This document shows, piece by piece, positions 7,044-13,409 of a stretch of 15,305 bases of DNA. The DNA is from an uncultured Collinsella sp. (GTDB taxonomy: Bacteria; Actinomycetota; Coriobacteriia; Coriobacteriales; Coriobacteriaceae): assembly GCA_959596505.1 (NCBI GenBank), contig CAUFWM010000032.1, positions 1-15,305 on the forward strand. Reading direction: 5' to 3'. The notes beneath the pieces were generated by a model. The model had not been told where the DNA came from. It did not search any database and saw only the letters and a list, made by a program, of their open reading frames with translations. Both the position numbers and the translations under genes were made by a program. Numbering within the stretch: position 1 is the first letter of the stretch; each line of letters begins with the position of its first letter.

Positions 7044-8825
7044 TTAGATACGGGCGAGGTCGTAGGATCGGGCGGCGGCTTCACCGGCGCAGATGAGGTT
7101 GATTGTGGCTTCCTGGGGGTCGAGCGCTTGGTCAAGGGGCATGGGTCTGCGACAGACCGGCAGAACTAAGTCGACACCCTGCCCATACGCCGCATCCAGG
7201 TTGTCGGCACGACCGCCCACGACGGCGACCACCGGCTTGCCATATCGCTTCGCACGACGAGCCACACCCACCGGCGCCTTGCCGGCAGCGGATTGCTCAT
7301 CCATATTGCCCTCGCCCGTTATGACCAGGTCGACATCGCGCACGCGCTCGTCAAACCCAATCAGATCGAGCACCGTCTCCACGCCCGAACGCAGCTCCGC
7401 GCCGAGCGCCAGCAACGCCGCGCCCAAGCCACCGGCGGCGCCCGCGCCGGGCACGCCGAGCACCGAGCCAAATGTCCGTGCGCCCTTGGGCGTGCGCAGC
7501 AACCCCTGAGCCCGCGCCCTAGCAATCGCCGTATCGAGCAGGCGGCCGTAGCCGACCATCCAGCTGTCACACCTGCGCAGCACCTCGGCATCATCCGCCG
7601 GCAGGCCCTTCTGCCCACCGAACACCGCTAGGGCGCCTCGGCGCCCCACAAGCGGATTCTCGACATCGGAAAGCACCACGACACGCGCGCCGCTCAGCGC
7701 CCGAAGCGCTGGCGCCAAATCGATACTCACCACGTGTTCGAGACCCGCGAGACCGGGGGCGATATTGCAGCCCTGATCATCGACCACACGCGCGCCCAGC
7801 GCCTGCAGCATACCGGCGCCACCATCGTTGGTGGCGCTGCCGCCCAAGCCAATATAGATAGTCTTTGCCCCGGCACGAACCGCACGGAGCATCAGCTCGC
7901 CCACGCCATAGGTTGTAGCAGCCAGCGCCGACGACTCCGTGCAAGGCGAATACCCAATACCCGCCGCCTCGGCCATCTCAATAACAGCCGACTCGTGCTC
8001 GCCGTCCACCAGCATCCGGGCAGACACGCGGTCGCCCAAGGGACCCGCAACCTCGCAGGTCACAAGCTCGCCACCGCAGGCGGCAACGGCGTCGAGCGTT
8101 CCCTCACCACCATCTGCCAGCGGCAATGCGCGCACCTCGGCATCGGACCACACACGGCGCACGCCTTCGGCAACCGCCTCCTCCGCCTGTGCACTCGAAA
8201 CGCTGCCCTTAAAGGAGTCAATCGCCAGCAGCACACGGCGGGGCCGGCGGCACACGACACCAAAATCGACCGCCTCAACGGCAATATCTTCGGCACACGC
8301 GAGTGCCTCGGCATGAGCGGCATGCGCCTCGAGATCGGCCCCACAACCGCAGCCAGCACCATCGGTGCCACGCAACCCACTAAAATAGCCGCTCAACACC
8401 TCACGACACTCGTCTGCCAGCACGCCAGCCGTCACGTTAAACCGATGATTCAGGCGCGAGTCGGCATTCAAATCGTATAGGGATCCCAATGCGCCCGCCT
8501 TGGCGTCGCTCGCGCCATACACGCAGCGCCCCACGCGCGCATTGACCATAAGCCCCGCGCACATGCAGCAGGGCTCGAGCGTCACGTAGACCGTGCAATC
8601 GGAAAGGCGCCAGCGGCCAAGCGCCTGGGCGGCGGCGCACAGGGCCGCGAACTCTGCATGCGCCGAAGGGTTCTGGTCGAGCTCGCGCCGATTGTGCGCC
8701 CTCGCGACGATCTCGCCGTCGCGCACCACTACGGCTCCGATGGGCACCTCGCCCACCGCCGCGGCGGCTCGCGCCTCCGCCAACGCCTCGCGCATGAACT
8801 TCTCGTCGATTTCGGTGATCGTCAT
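7044..8825 (-). CDS. Fused tRNA adenosine(34) deaminase (TadA) and type I glycerate kinase
   Basis: The predicted protein has 593 aa in one uninterrupted frame. Residues 1-150 are a complete TadA-like cytidine/deoxycytidylate deaminase fold: VPIGAVVV, zinc ligand His56 and catalytic Glu58 in SAHAEFAAL, and zinc ligands Cys86/Cys89 in TLEPCCMC. TadA makes inosine at the wobble base of tRNA-Arg(ACG). Residues 150-196 are a Gly/Cys/Ala-rich linker with no Met. From about 197 a GlxK/GarK-type glycerate kinase follows: LLAIDSFKGSVSS, LADGGEGT (Asp238-Thr243), GLGGSATNDGGAGM, AGAAGGLGAALLALGAEL, and DLVITGEGNMDEQS. This domain is about 390 aa, full family length, and phosphorylates D-glycerate using ATP. 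The ATG at 8825 has GGAAGG six bases upstream; ORF residues before it are non-coding. The two activities have no obvious metabolic link. Confidence 0.9.
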   Translation of the reverse strand: MTITEIDEKFMREALAEARAAAAVGEVPIGAVVVRDGEIVARAHNRRELDQNPSAHAEFAALCAAAQALGRWRLSDCTVYVTLEPCCMCAGLMVNARVGRCVYGASDAKAGALGSLYDLNADSRLNHRFNVTAGVLADECREVLSGYFSGLRGTDGAGCGCGADLEAHAAHAEALACAEDIAVEAVDFGVVCRRPRRVLLAIDSFKGSVSSAQAEEAVAEGVRRVWSDAEVRALPLADGGEGTLDAVAACGGELVTCEVAGPLGDRVSARMLVDGEHESAVIEMAEAAGIGYSPCTESSALAATTYGVGELMLRAVRAGAKTIYIGLGGSATNDGGAGMLQALGARVVDDQGCNIAPGLAGLEHVVSIDLAPALRALSGARVVVLSDVENPLVGRRGALAVFGGQKGLPADDAEVLRRCDSWMVGYGRLLDTAIARARAQGLLRTPKGARTFGSVLGVPGAGAAGGLGAALLALGAELRSGVETVLDLIGFDERVRDVDLVITGEGNMDEQSAAGKAPVGVARRAKRYGKPVVAVVGGRADNLDAAYGQGVDLVLPVCRRPMPLDQALDPQEATINLICAGEAAARSYDLARI

Positions 8826-8857
8826 CGTTCGCCTTCCCTGTTGCAAATTCAAAACGA

Positions 8858-8866
8858 TGCTATCAT
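8858..8866 (+). promoter_or_regulatory. Extended -10 promoter of tRNA-Ser
   Basis: TATCAT (8861-8866) is preceded by TGC, giving the TGn extended -10 motif. It lies 10 nt before the tRNA, so transcription would start just at or before the mature 5' end. TTGCAA (8841-8846) resembles a -35 but the spacing of 14 is too short, so the extended -10 probably carries the promoter. The short space is shared with the divergent tadA-fusion gene. Confidence 0.5.
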
Positions 8867-8876
8867 TACGACTCAC

Positions 8877-8966
8877 GGAGAGATGGCAGAGCGGTTGAAT
8901 GCGGCGGTCTTGAAAACCGTTGAGCGCGAGAGCGTTCCGGGGGTTCGAATCCCCCTCTCTCCGCCA
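8877..8966 (+). tRNA. tRNA-Ser (anticodon UGA), CCA encoded
   Basis: Acceptor GGAGAGA (8877-8883) pairs with TCTCTCC (8956-8962); the discriminator G8963 and an encoded CCA (8964-8966) follow. The anticodon loop CTTGAAA has TGA at 8911-8913. The T arm carries GGTTCGAATCC. A long variable arm (GCGCGAGAGCG region) gives the 90-nt class II structure expected for tRNA-Ser. It reads UCN codons, mainly UCA. Confidence 0.97.
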
Positions 8967-8969
8967 CTT

Positions 8970-9566
8970 CTAGTGATGCACCGGCGTCATGGTCCGCTCA
9001 AACAGCGCATCGACCACGTCGGCCATCTCGGGTCGACGCTCAAGATCGTGGCCCGATTCCCACCATATCGTGAAAAGTCGAATAATACCGCCGGCGACAA
9101 ACTCAGACGTCGTCTCGAGCGACACGGGGGCCAGGGCATCCTCGGCAAGCACGTTCATCACACGCTCGCGGATAGAGCGGGCAATGCGGTCGCAAATAAC
9201 GTTGGTCAACATGCCCGACATGCTGCTTGCCAAAATGTTATCCATGAGCTGCTCGTGCGCCAGAATCAAATCCATGGCATCGTCCAAAATCGCGTGCCGA
9301 AGCGCGCGCACGTCCTCGGCAGACACTGCGCCGGCCTCATCGGGCTGTTTTTGCGGCAAGCCCGACATGAGCTCATCGATATAAAAGGCAAAGTAATCGT
9401 TCTTGTCGCGAAAGTGCTTGTAGAACGTCGTGCGGCGAATCATGGCGCGGTCGCACAGCATGGCAACCGTCAGGTCCTCAAAACGATGCTCCTCGAGAAG
9501 CTCGGTAAAGGCATCGAACAGGGCACGGTAGGTTTTCTTGATGCGAAGGTCCACTGGTATCGCCAT
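8970..9566 (-). CDS. TetR/AcrR-family transcriptional regulator
   Basis: This 198-aa protein has a TetR DNA-binding domain at residues about 8-55: RALFDAFTELLEEHRFEDLT, then the helix-turn-helix DLTVAMLCDRAMIRRTTFYKHF, where TTFYKHF is the classic TetR recognition-helix sequence. It continues into FRDKNDYFAFYIDEL. The remaining 140 residues are an all-helical ligand/dimer domain with no recognisable specificity. The ATG at 9566 follows GAGG with no spacer, so translation start is uncertain; a GTG at residue 5 has GAGG 12 bases away. The gene ends three bases after the tRNA-Ser CCA on the opposite strand. It is divergent from lemA, about 200 nt apart, and TetR proteins often control their own promoter and a divergent gene. 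A TAAGAT hexamer (complement of 9604-9609) is a plausible -10. Target genes are unknown. Confidence 0.88.
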   Translation of the reverse strand: MAIPVDLRIKKTYRALFDAFTELLEEHRFEDLTVAMLCDRAMIRRTTFYKHFRDKNDYFAFYIDELMSGLPQKQPDEAGAVSAEDVRALRHAILDDAMDLILAHEQLMDNILASSMSGMLTNVICDRIARSIRERVMNVLAEDALAPVSLETTSEFVAGGIIRLFTIWWESGHDLERRPEMADVVDALFERTMTPVHH

Positions 9567-9696
9567 CCTCAGGGCAAAGACAACACTCGTCAATCTGTCG
9601 CATATCTTACACCTGTACCTCGCGCGCTTTGCCCCGGTACCGACCCCGCCGAAAACACAACGCTTACCGGAAAGTTCGGCACGGCAAAACGTTGCG

Positions 9697-9718
9697 GGTA
9701 TACTAGTAGCGTTATACC
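9697..9718 (+). promoter_or_regulatory. lemA promoter -10 overlapped by an inverted repeat (possible operator)
   Basis: TATACT (9699-9704) is a good -10 element located 62 nt before the lemA ATG; the -35 region (TTCGGC, 9675-9680, 18-bp spacing) is weak. GGTATA (9697-9702) and TATACC (9713-9718) form a 22-bp inverted repeat covering the -10 and the expected start point. That is the usual place for a repressor site, and a TetR-family gene is divergently adjacent. The regulatory link is an inference. Confidence 0.5.
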
Positions 9719-9765
9719 AACGGCAGCTGGCGCATGCCGCCGCGGCCATTCGAAACGGAGACATC

Positions 9766-10317
9766 ATGATTACCGTCATCATCGGCATCGTTGTTGTCAT
9801 TGTGATTGTCTGCGCCATCGCCGGCATCTACAACAACATGGTCACCAAGCGTAACCGCATCGATAACGCCTGGCAGAACATCGATACGCAGCTGCAGCGC
9901 CGCAACGACCTGATCCCCAACCTGGTCGAGACCGTCAAGGGCTACGCCAAGCACGAGCAAGAGACGCTCTCCGCCGTGATCAGTGCGCGTAACACCGCCG
10001 TCAAGGCCACCACGCCCGAGGCCAAGATGGAAGCCGACAACGTGCTGACCGGTGCGCTGCGCCAGCTCTTTGCCGTCGCCGAGGCCTACCCCGACCTTAA
10101 GGCGAACACCAACTTTACGCAGCTCCAGTCCACGCTCGAGGACACCGAGAACAAGGTGAGCTACGCGCGCCAGAGCTACAACGATTGCGTGCTCAGCTAC
10201 AACAACGCCATCCAGACGTTCCCGGCCGTTATCTTTGCCGGCATCTTCCAGTTTAAGGAGCGCCAGGGCTTCGAGGCCGCCGAGGCCGCCCGCCAGGCAC
10301 CGACCGTCAAGTTCTAA
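9766..10317 (+). CDS. lemA: LemA-family membrane protein
   Basis: This 183-aa protein starts with one N-terminal membrane segment (residues 3-20, VIIGIVVVIVIVCAIAGI) and continues as a long helical domain. Family landmarks are YNNMVTKRNRIDNAWQNIDTQLQRRNDLIPNLVETVKGY, then YPDLKANTNF and LEDTENKVSYARQSYND, ending near FPAVIFAGIFQFKERQGFEA. The length matches the family. The ATG has CGGAG five bases upstream. LemA proteins are membrane-anchored helical-bundle proteins of poorly defined role, often next to a TPM-domain protein or an HtpX-type protease. Neither partner is next to this copy. The IS element begins about 225 nt downstream, in the intergenic space. Confidence 0.93.
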   Translation: MITVIIGIVVVIVIVCAIAGIYNNMVTKRNRIDNAWQNIDTQLQRRNDLIPNLVETVKGYAKHEQETLSAVISARNTAVKATTPEAKMEADNVLTGALRQLFAVAEAYPDLKANTNFTQLQSTLEDTENKVSYARQSYNDCVLSYNNAIQTFPAVIFAGIFQFKERQGFEAAEAARQAPTVKF

Positions 10318-10476
10318 CAATCGCGGCCGAGTCTTAAGCCAGTTCATCAACCCTTTGGGGCCCAAGGCACAAACCTTGAGCCCTTTCTTATCCACGCACA
10401 ACGCGCGACCAAAAGGCCGCGCACCATCTTTATTCAGATTAATTATTGCCCGTAACGGCAGCACCGAGATAACGCA
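10318..10476. other. Intergenic region after lemA with two hairpins
   Basis: The first hairpin pairs GGGCCCAAGG (10358-10367) with CCTTGAGCCC (10374-10383) and runs into TTTCTTA, so it may terminate lemA. The second pairs 10403-10410 with 10415-10422 around an AAAA loop. Each has one A/C mismatch on the plus strand, which becomes a G-U pair in minus-strand RNA. No gene is seen. Confidence 0.55.
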
Positions 10477-10542
10477 GGCCCGAGGGCAACCTTCCTTTCC
10501 GGCGCACTCCGCAGGACGAAAGAACCCCCGCCGCACGTAGTG
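10477..10542. repeat. Left half of a long palindrome split by the IS element
   Basis: GGCCCGAGGGCAACCTTCCT onward (10477-10502, 26 bp) is the exact reverse complement of 12026-12051 on the far side of the IS. A second perfect block, GAAAGAACCCCCG (10518-10530), matches 11998-12010, and CGCAC (10532-10536) matches GTGCG (11990-11994). Without the IS and one target-site copy the halves would form one hairpin of about 124 nt with a 3-nt loop, GTA. Confidence 0.9.
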
Positions 10543-10580
10543 TGAACTGCACCCCAAAACTTGGACGGCTTAAATAAAAG

Positions 10581-11489
10581 CTACGCCGCAAGGGACTGTC
10601 TCCGGAACTCCTCCGGGGTCAGTCCCTTCAGTTTAACCTGGCGCCTCCTCGTGTTCCAATGGACCACGAAGTCGTCGAGGTCCGCCTTGAAGGACTCGAA
10701 GTCCGGCCACGTCCTTCCGCGGAAGAACTCGTCCTTGATGTGGCCGAACACCTGCTCCGTCGCGCCGTTGTCGATGCAGTTGCCCTTCCGGGACACGCTC
10801 TGCACCACGCCGGCCTCCTCCAACCGCCTGCACCAACCGGCCTGCTGGTACTGCCAGCCCATGTCCGAGTGCAGGATCGGCCTGGAGCCCTTGGGCTTCC
10901 TGGACACGAGCTGGTCGAGCAGCTCGTGCTGCTGGGCCATGTTGGGGTGCAGCGACGTGGACCAGGCGACGATCTCCTTGCTGCCGAAGTCGTAGACCGG
11001 CGCGAAGTAGGCCTTGCCCCAGGGCTGCTTGAACTCGGTGACGTCGGTGCCCATCTTCTCCCACGGCCCGTCGGCGGCGAAGTCCCTGCCGATGACGTTC
11101 TCGAAGGTCTTTCCGACCTTGCCCCTGTACGAGTTGTACCTGTGGTAGTCGGTCTCGCGGCGGATCCCGCAGCTGATGCCCATCTCGCGCATCATCTTCA
11201 GCGTCGTCTTGTCGGCTATGCGCACGCCCTGTTCGGCGCGCAGGCACATGGCGATCTGCCTGTGGCCGCACCCGTTGGCGGTGCGCGAGAATATCTCGGC
11301 GGCGGCCTCCCAGAGCTCGGGCCTGGTGGGAGCCTTCGGGTGCGACAGCGCGTAGTAGTAGCTCGACCTCGCCAGGCCGGCGCACTCCAGCAGGCACCCC
11401 AGCCCGTACCCCTCTTCGCGCAGGGCGCTTACGGCCTCGACCTTCGCCCTGGTCAGAGTCCGTCCCTCTCGACCAGGGCACGCAATTAT
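10581..11489 (-). CDS. IS3-family transposase OrfB (DDE catalytic part), expressed by -1 frameshift
   Basis: This frame supplies 302 residues from the ATA codon reached after frameshifting to the TAG at 10581. It has the IS3 HTH_21-like region (ARSSYYYAL, then GCGHRQIAMCLR and KMMREMGI) and an RVE/integrase core. The catalytic triad is Asp149 (MGTDVTEF), Asp209 (LHSDMGWQYQ) and Glu245 (NGATEQVFGHIKDE), with exactly 35 residues between the second Asp and the Glu. The C-terminal VHWNTRRRQVKLKGLTPEEFR is the family tail. No good start codon with a ribosome binding site precedes the conserved region; an ATT codon just after the slip site could also initiate, as reported for OrfB of IS911. Fused to OrfA it would make a transposase of about 454 aa. 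Confidence 0.9.
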   Translation of the reverse strand: MIACPGREGRTLTRAKVEAVSALREEGYGLGCLLECAGLARSSYYYALSHPKAPTRPELWEAAAEIFSRTANGCGHRQIAMCLRAEQGVRIADKTTLKMMREMGISCGIRRETDYHRYNSYRGKVGKTFENVIGRDFAADGPWEKMGTDVTEFKQPWGKAYFAPVYDFGSKEIVAWSTSLHPNMAQQHELLDQLVSRKPKGSRPILHSDMGWQYQQAGWCRRLEEAGVVQSVSRKGNCIDNGATEQVFGHIKDEFFRGRTWPDFESFKADLDDFVVHWNTRRRQVKLKGLTPEEFRRQSLAA

Positions 11490-11495
11490 TTTAGG
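11447..11495 (-). promoter_or_regulatory. Programmed -1 frameshift signal of the IS transposase
   Basis: On the minus strand the end of orfA reads CCTAAAATAA: the zero-frame codons are CTA AAA TAA, and slipping back one base re-pairs Lys-tRNA on the overlapping AAA and continues ATA ATT GCG into orfB. Ten bases further on, CCCTGGTC and GACCAGGG (complements of 11471-11478 and 11447-11454) form an 8-bp stem, extended by AGAG/CTCT. A slip run at a stop codon followed by a stem is the normal IS3 arrangement, though A4 is a short slip run. Confidence 0.7.
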
Positions 11496-11944
11496 TAGGC
11501 CACCTCGGTCTCGAGCCTTCGGCAGCGCTCCTCGAGCTCCTGCTCGCGCGTGCGCGGCCTCGCCTTGGAACCGCTCGGCCGGCCCTTGGGCCTGGGCCTG
11601 AGCGCCTCGGCGCCGCCCTCGCGGTAGAGCGCGCACCATCTCTTGAGCGGCGCCAGGGACATGACCCCGAACGCCTCCATGGCGTCCCGCTTGCTCATGC
11701 CGCCGTCGACCACGGCCGAGGCGGCGGCGACCTTCTGCTCGTATGTGTACCTGGTCTGCTTGCCGTCCATGGATAGCAGCACCTCGCTTCCGAACGACCG
11801 GTATACGTAGAGCCATTGTCTCACGGTGTCGCGCGGGACCGACAGCGCCTTCGCCGCCGACTCGGAGCCGTGGCCTCGCTCGAAGAGCCCGATCGCCACC
11901 TTCCTGGCCACGATGTCGTGCTTCACCCTCAAGTCGACACGCAT
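11486..11944 (-). CDS. IS3-family transposase OrfA (DNA-binding part)
   Basis: This 152-aa basic protein contains two helix-turn-helix-like units: GSESAAKALSVPRDTVRQWL and MSKRDAMEAFGVMSLAPLKRW. A Pro/Arg-rich spacer and a C-terminal coiled coil follow (REQELEERCRRLETEVAYLK), the leucine-zipper region used for OrfA-OrfAB multimers. This matches the IS150 subgroup layout. The ATG at 11944 has GGGAGG six bases upstream; the earlier in-frame ATGs at 11971 and 11965 would lie inside the terminal inverted repeat and lack a site. OrfA alone normally binds the IS ends and regulates transposition. Confidence 0.9.
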   Translation of the reverse strand: MRVDLRVKHDIVARKVAIGLFERGHGSESAAKALSVPRDTVRQWLYVYRSFGSEVLLSMDGKQTRYTYEQKVAAASAVVDGGMSKRDAMEAFGVMSLAPLKRWCALYREGGAEALRPRPKGRPSGSKARPRTREQELEERCRRLETEVAYLK

Positions 11945-11989
11945 AAAAAGCCTCCCATTTCTCATGTCCAAGAAATGGGAGGCAGTTCA

Positions 11990-12051
11990 GTGCGCAGCGG
12001 GGGTTCTTTCATGTCCGAGGACGCACCGGAAAGGAAGGTTGCCCTCGGGCC
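11990..12051. repeat. Right half of the palindrome split by the IS element
   Basis: This is the partner of 10477-10542: blocks 11990-11994, 11998-12010 and 12026-12051 pair with the left half in the same order. Differences between the arms near 12022 and 12025 are A/C on the plus strand and thus G-U compatible in minus-strand RNA. It begins 17 nt past the ilvE stop, so the intact hairpin was probably the 3'-end structure of ilvE mRNA. Confidence 0.88.
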
Positions 12052-12067
12052 GGACAGCTAAGACTGC

Positions 12068-13120
12068 TTATGCGACGGTGTAAACCCAGTTGTGCTTATC
12101 CTCGACAGCACCAGACTGGATACCGGTCAGGGTCTCGCGAAGCTTCTTCATCACGGGGCCGATCTCGGTGTAGCCAGCCGGGAAGGTCACGGTCTCATCG
12201 GCACCGTAGACCTTGTTGTCGATCTCGCCCACCGGAGAGATGACGGCAGCGGTGCCGCACAGGCCGCACTCCACAAAGGTGCCGGCCTTGACCTCAGCCC
12301 ACTCGACGGGACGCTGGTCAACGGTCATGCCCAGGTCCTGAGCAACCTGAACGAGCGAACGGCGGGTGATGGAGGGCAGGATGGAGTCGGTGTGCGACTG
12401 AGGAACGACGAGCGTGCCGTCCTCCTTCACGAACAGGACGTTAGCGCCACCGGTCTCCTCGACATAGGTGCGGGACTCGGAGTCGAGATACAGGTTCTCG
12501 GCATAGCCCTCGCGATGGGCCTCCATCGTGGGCTTGAGGGACATGGCGTAGTTGAGGCCGGCCTTGATGTTGCCGGTGCCGTGCGGTGCCGCACGGTCAT
12601 ACTCGGAAACGCGCAGCTTGACGGGCTTAAGGCCACCCTTAAAGTACGGACCGACCGGGGTCACGAGAATGCGGAACGTGTACTCAGGAGCGGGAGCCAC
12701 GCCGATCACGTCACCGGAGCCGATCATAAACGGACGCACGTACAGGGTCGCGCCGGAACCGAAGGGCGGAACCCAGGCGGCGTTGGCAGAAACGACCTGC
12801 TTGACGGCCTCGACGAACTTGTCCTTGGGGAACGGGGGCATCTCGAGGCGCTGCGCAGAGTTGTACATACGCTCGGCGTTCATGTCGGGACGGAAGCAGA
12901 CGATGCTACCGTCCTCGGCGGTGTAGGCCTTCAGGCCCTCAAAGACCTCCTGGCAGTAATGGAAGATGCCGCCGCACTCGGAGACATGCAGGGTGTGGTC
13001 GGTAGTCAGGCCACCCTCGTCCCACTCGCCATCCTTCCAATGAGCCTCGTAGCTGTAATCGGTCTTCATGTAGCCAAAGCCGAGGCTACCCCAATCGATA
13101 TCCTTCTTCTCGACAGTCAT
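12068..13120 (-). CDS. ilvE: Branched-chain amino acid aminotransferase
   Basis: This 350-aa class IV PLP aminotransferase of the long (BCAT type II) form catalyses the last step of Leu, Ile and Val synthesis and the first of their breakdown, with 2-oxoglutarate/Glu as partner. Visible landmarks: IFHYCQEVFEGLKAY, FRPDMNAERM, LYVRPFMIGSG, the PLP lysine Lys186 in HGTGNIKAGLNYA, YLDSESRTYVEETGGANVLFV, and a CxxC (Cys285/Cys288, VECGLCGTAAVISPVG) near the place of the redox CxxC of human BCAT. The ATG at 13120 has AGGAG six bases upstream. An in-frame extension to 13270 exists but has no conserved sequence and reads as leader. No other ilv or leu gene adjoins. A minus-strand TACAAT (complement of 13274-13279) is a likely -10, leaving a leader of about 147 nt. 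Confidence 0.95.
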   Translation of the reverse strand: MTVEKKDIDWGSLGFGYMKTDYSYEAHWKDGEWDEGGLTTDHTLHVSECGGIFHYCQEVFEGLKAYTAEDGSIVCFRPDMNAERMYNSAQRLEMPPFPKDKFVEAVKQVVSANAAWVPPFGSGATLYVRPFMIGSGDVIGVAPAPEYTFRILVTPVGPYFKGGLKPVKLRVSEYDRAAPHGTGNIKAGLNYAMSLKPTMEAHREGYAENLYLDSESRTYVEETGGANVLFVKEDGTLVVPQSHTDSILPSITRRSLVQVAQDLGMTVDQRPVEWAEVKAGTFVECGLCGTAAVISPVGEIDNKVYGADETVTFPAGYTEIGPVMKKLRETLTGIQSGAVEDKHNWVYTVA

Positions 13121-13273
13121 ATGTCGCTCCTTACATACACAGTTGCATACTCGCGAACCCGCACGCAAGGACCGGGGCCGACCGTGTCGCAACGTCACAC
13201 GCCCGGAGCGTAGAGCCGGACGGGACACGCGGACGACATCGAAGCCGATGACACGTCGATTCGCATGCACGAG

Positions 13274-13279
13274 ATTGTA
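13274..13279 (-). promoter_or_regulatory. Likely -10 element of the ilvE promoter
   Basis: The minus strand reads GAGTACAATCTCG, where TACAAT matches the -10 consensus at five of six positions. The upstream sequence is A/T-rich (13290-13340) but has no strong -35; TTTTAT at 17-bp spacing is the nearest. The transcript would carry an untranslated leader of about 147 nt (13121-13267) in which I find no recognisable riboswitch or leader peptide rich in Leu, Ile or Val. Confidence 0.45.
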
Positions 13280-13349
13280 CTCCGCACACGCATCGGATAA
13301 AACGTTTTTCTTTAACTAACTAAAGTATTTTCATTTGACCGAAGCTAGA

Positions 13350-13381
13350 GAGGCCCGCCACCGTAAACGGTGACGGGCCTC
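13350..13381 (-). terminator. Hairpin after the dedA-family gene
   Basis: The 32-nt element pairs GAGGCCCG (13350-13357) with CGGGCCTC (13374-13381) and CACCGT (13359-13364) with ACGGTG (13367-13372). The single C/A mismatch between the blocks on the plus strand becomes G-U on the minus strand. It lies about 30 nt beyond the dedA stop. The U-run is missing (CTCTCTAGC follows), so it may protect the 3' end or act with Rho. Confidence 0.6.
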
Positions 13382-13409
13382 AACGACACGATTTGTGCGC
13401 CGGCTCGAG

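Larger units (their letters stand above)
10543..11989 (-). mobile_element. IS3-family (IS150-like) insertion sequence, complete, 1447 bp
   Basis: The termini are TGAACTGC (10543-10550) and GCAGTTCA (11982-11989), extending into imperfect inverted repeats that share CCC and CTTGGAC at matching distances. The direct GTG at 10540-10542 and 11990-11992 fits the 3-bp target duplication common in this family. Two overlapping minus-strand reading frames encode the transposase parts, with a -1 frameshift signal between them. All catalytic residues are present and no frame is broken, so the element appears intact and possibly active. I cannot assign an ISfinder name. Confidence 0.9.

Noticed and set aside
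8658..9854. 398-codon plus-strand ORF across tRNA-Ser and the TetR gene
   Set aside because: It runs through a tRNA and antisense to a clear TetR gene; no protein features.
9712..10557. 281-codon minus-strand ORF opposite lemA
   Set aside because: Shadow of lemA, Gly/Val/Leu/Asp-rich from complementary codons; it also runs into the IS flank.
13121..13270. 50-residue N-terminal extension of IlvE
   Set aside because: The ATG at 13120 has an ideal AGGAG site and matches family length; the extension has a random-looking composition and overlaps the likely promoter start.
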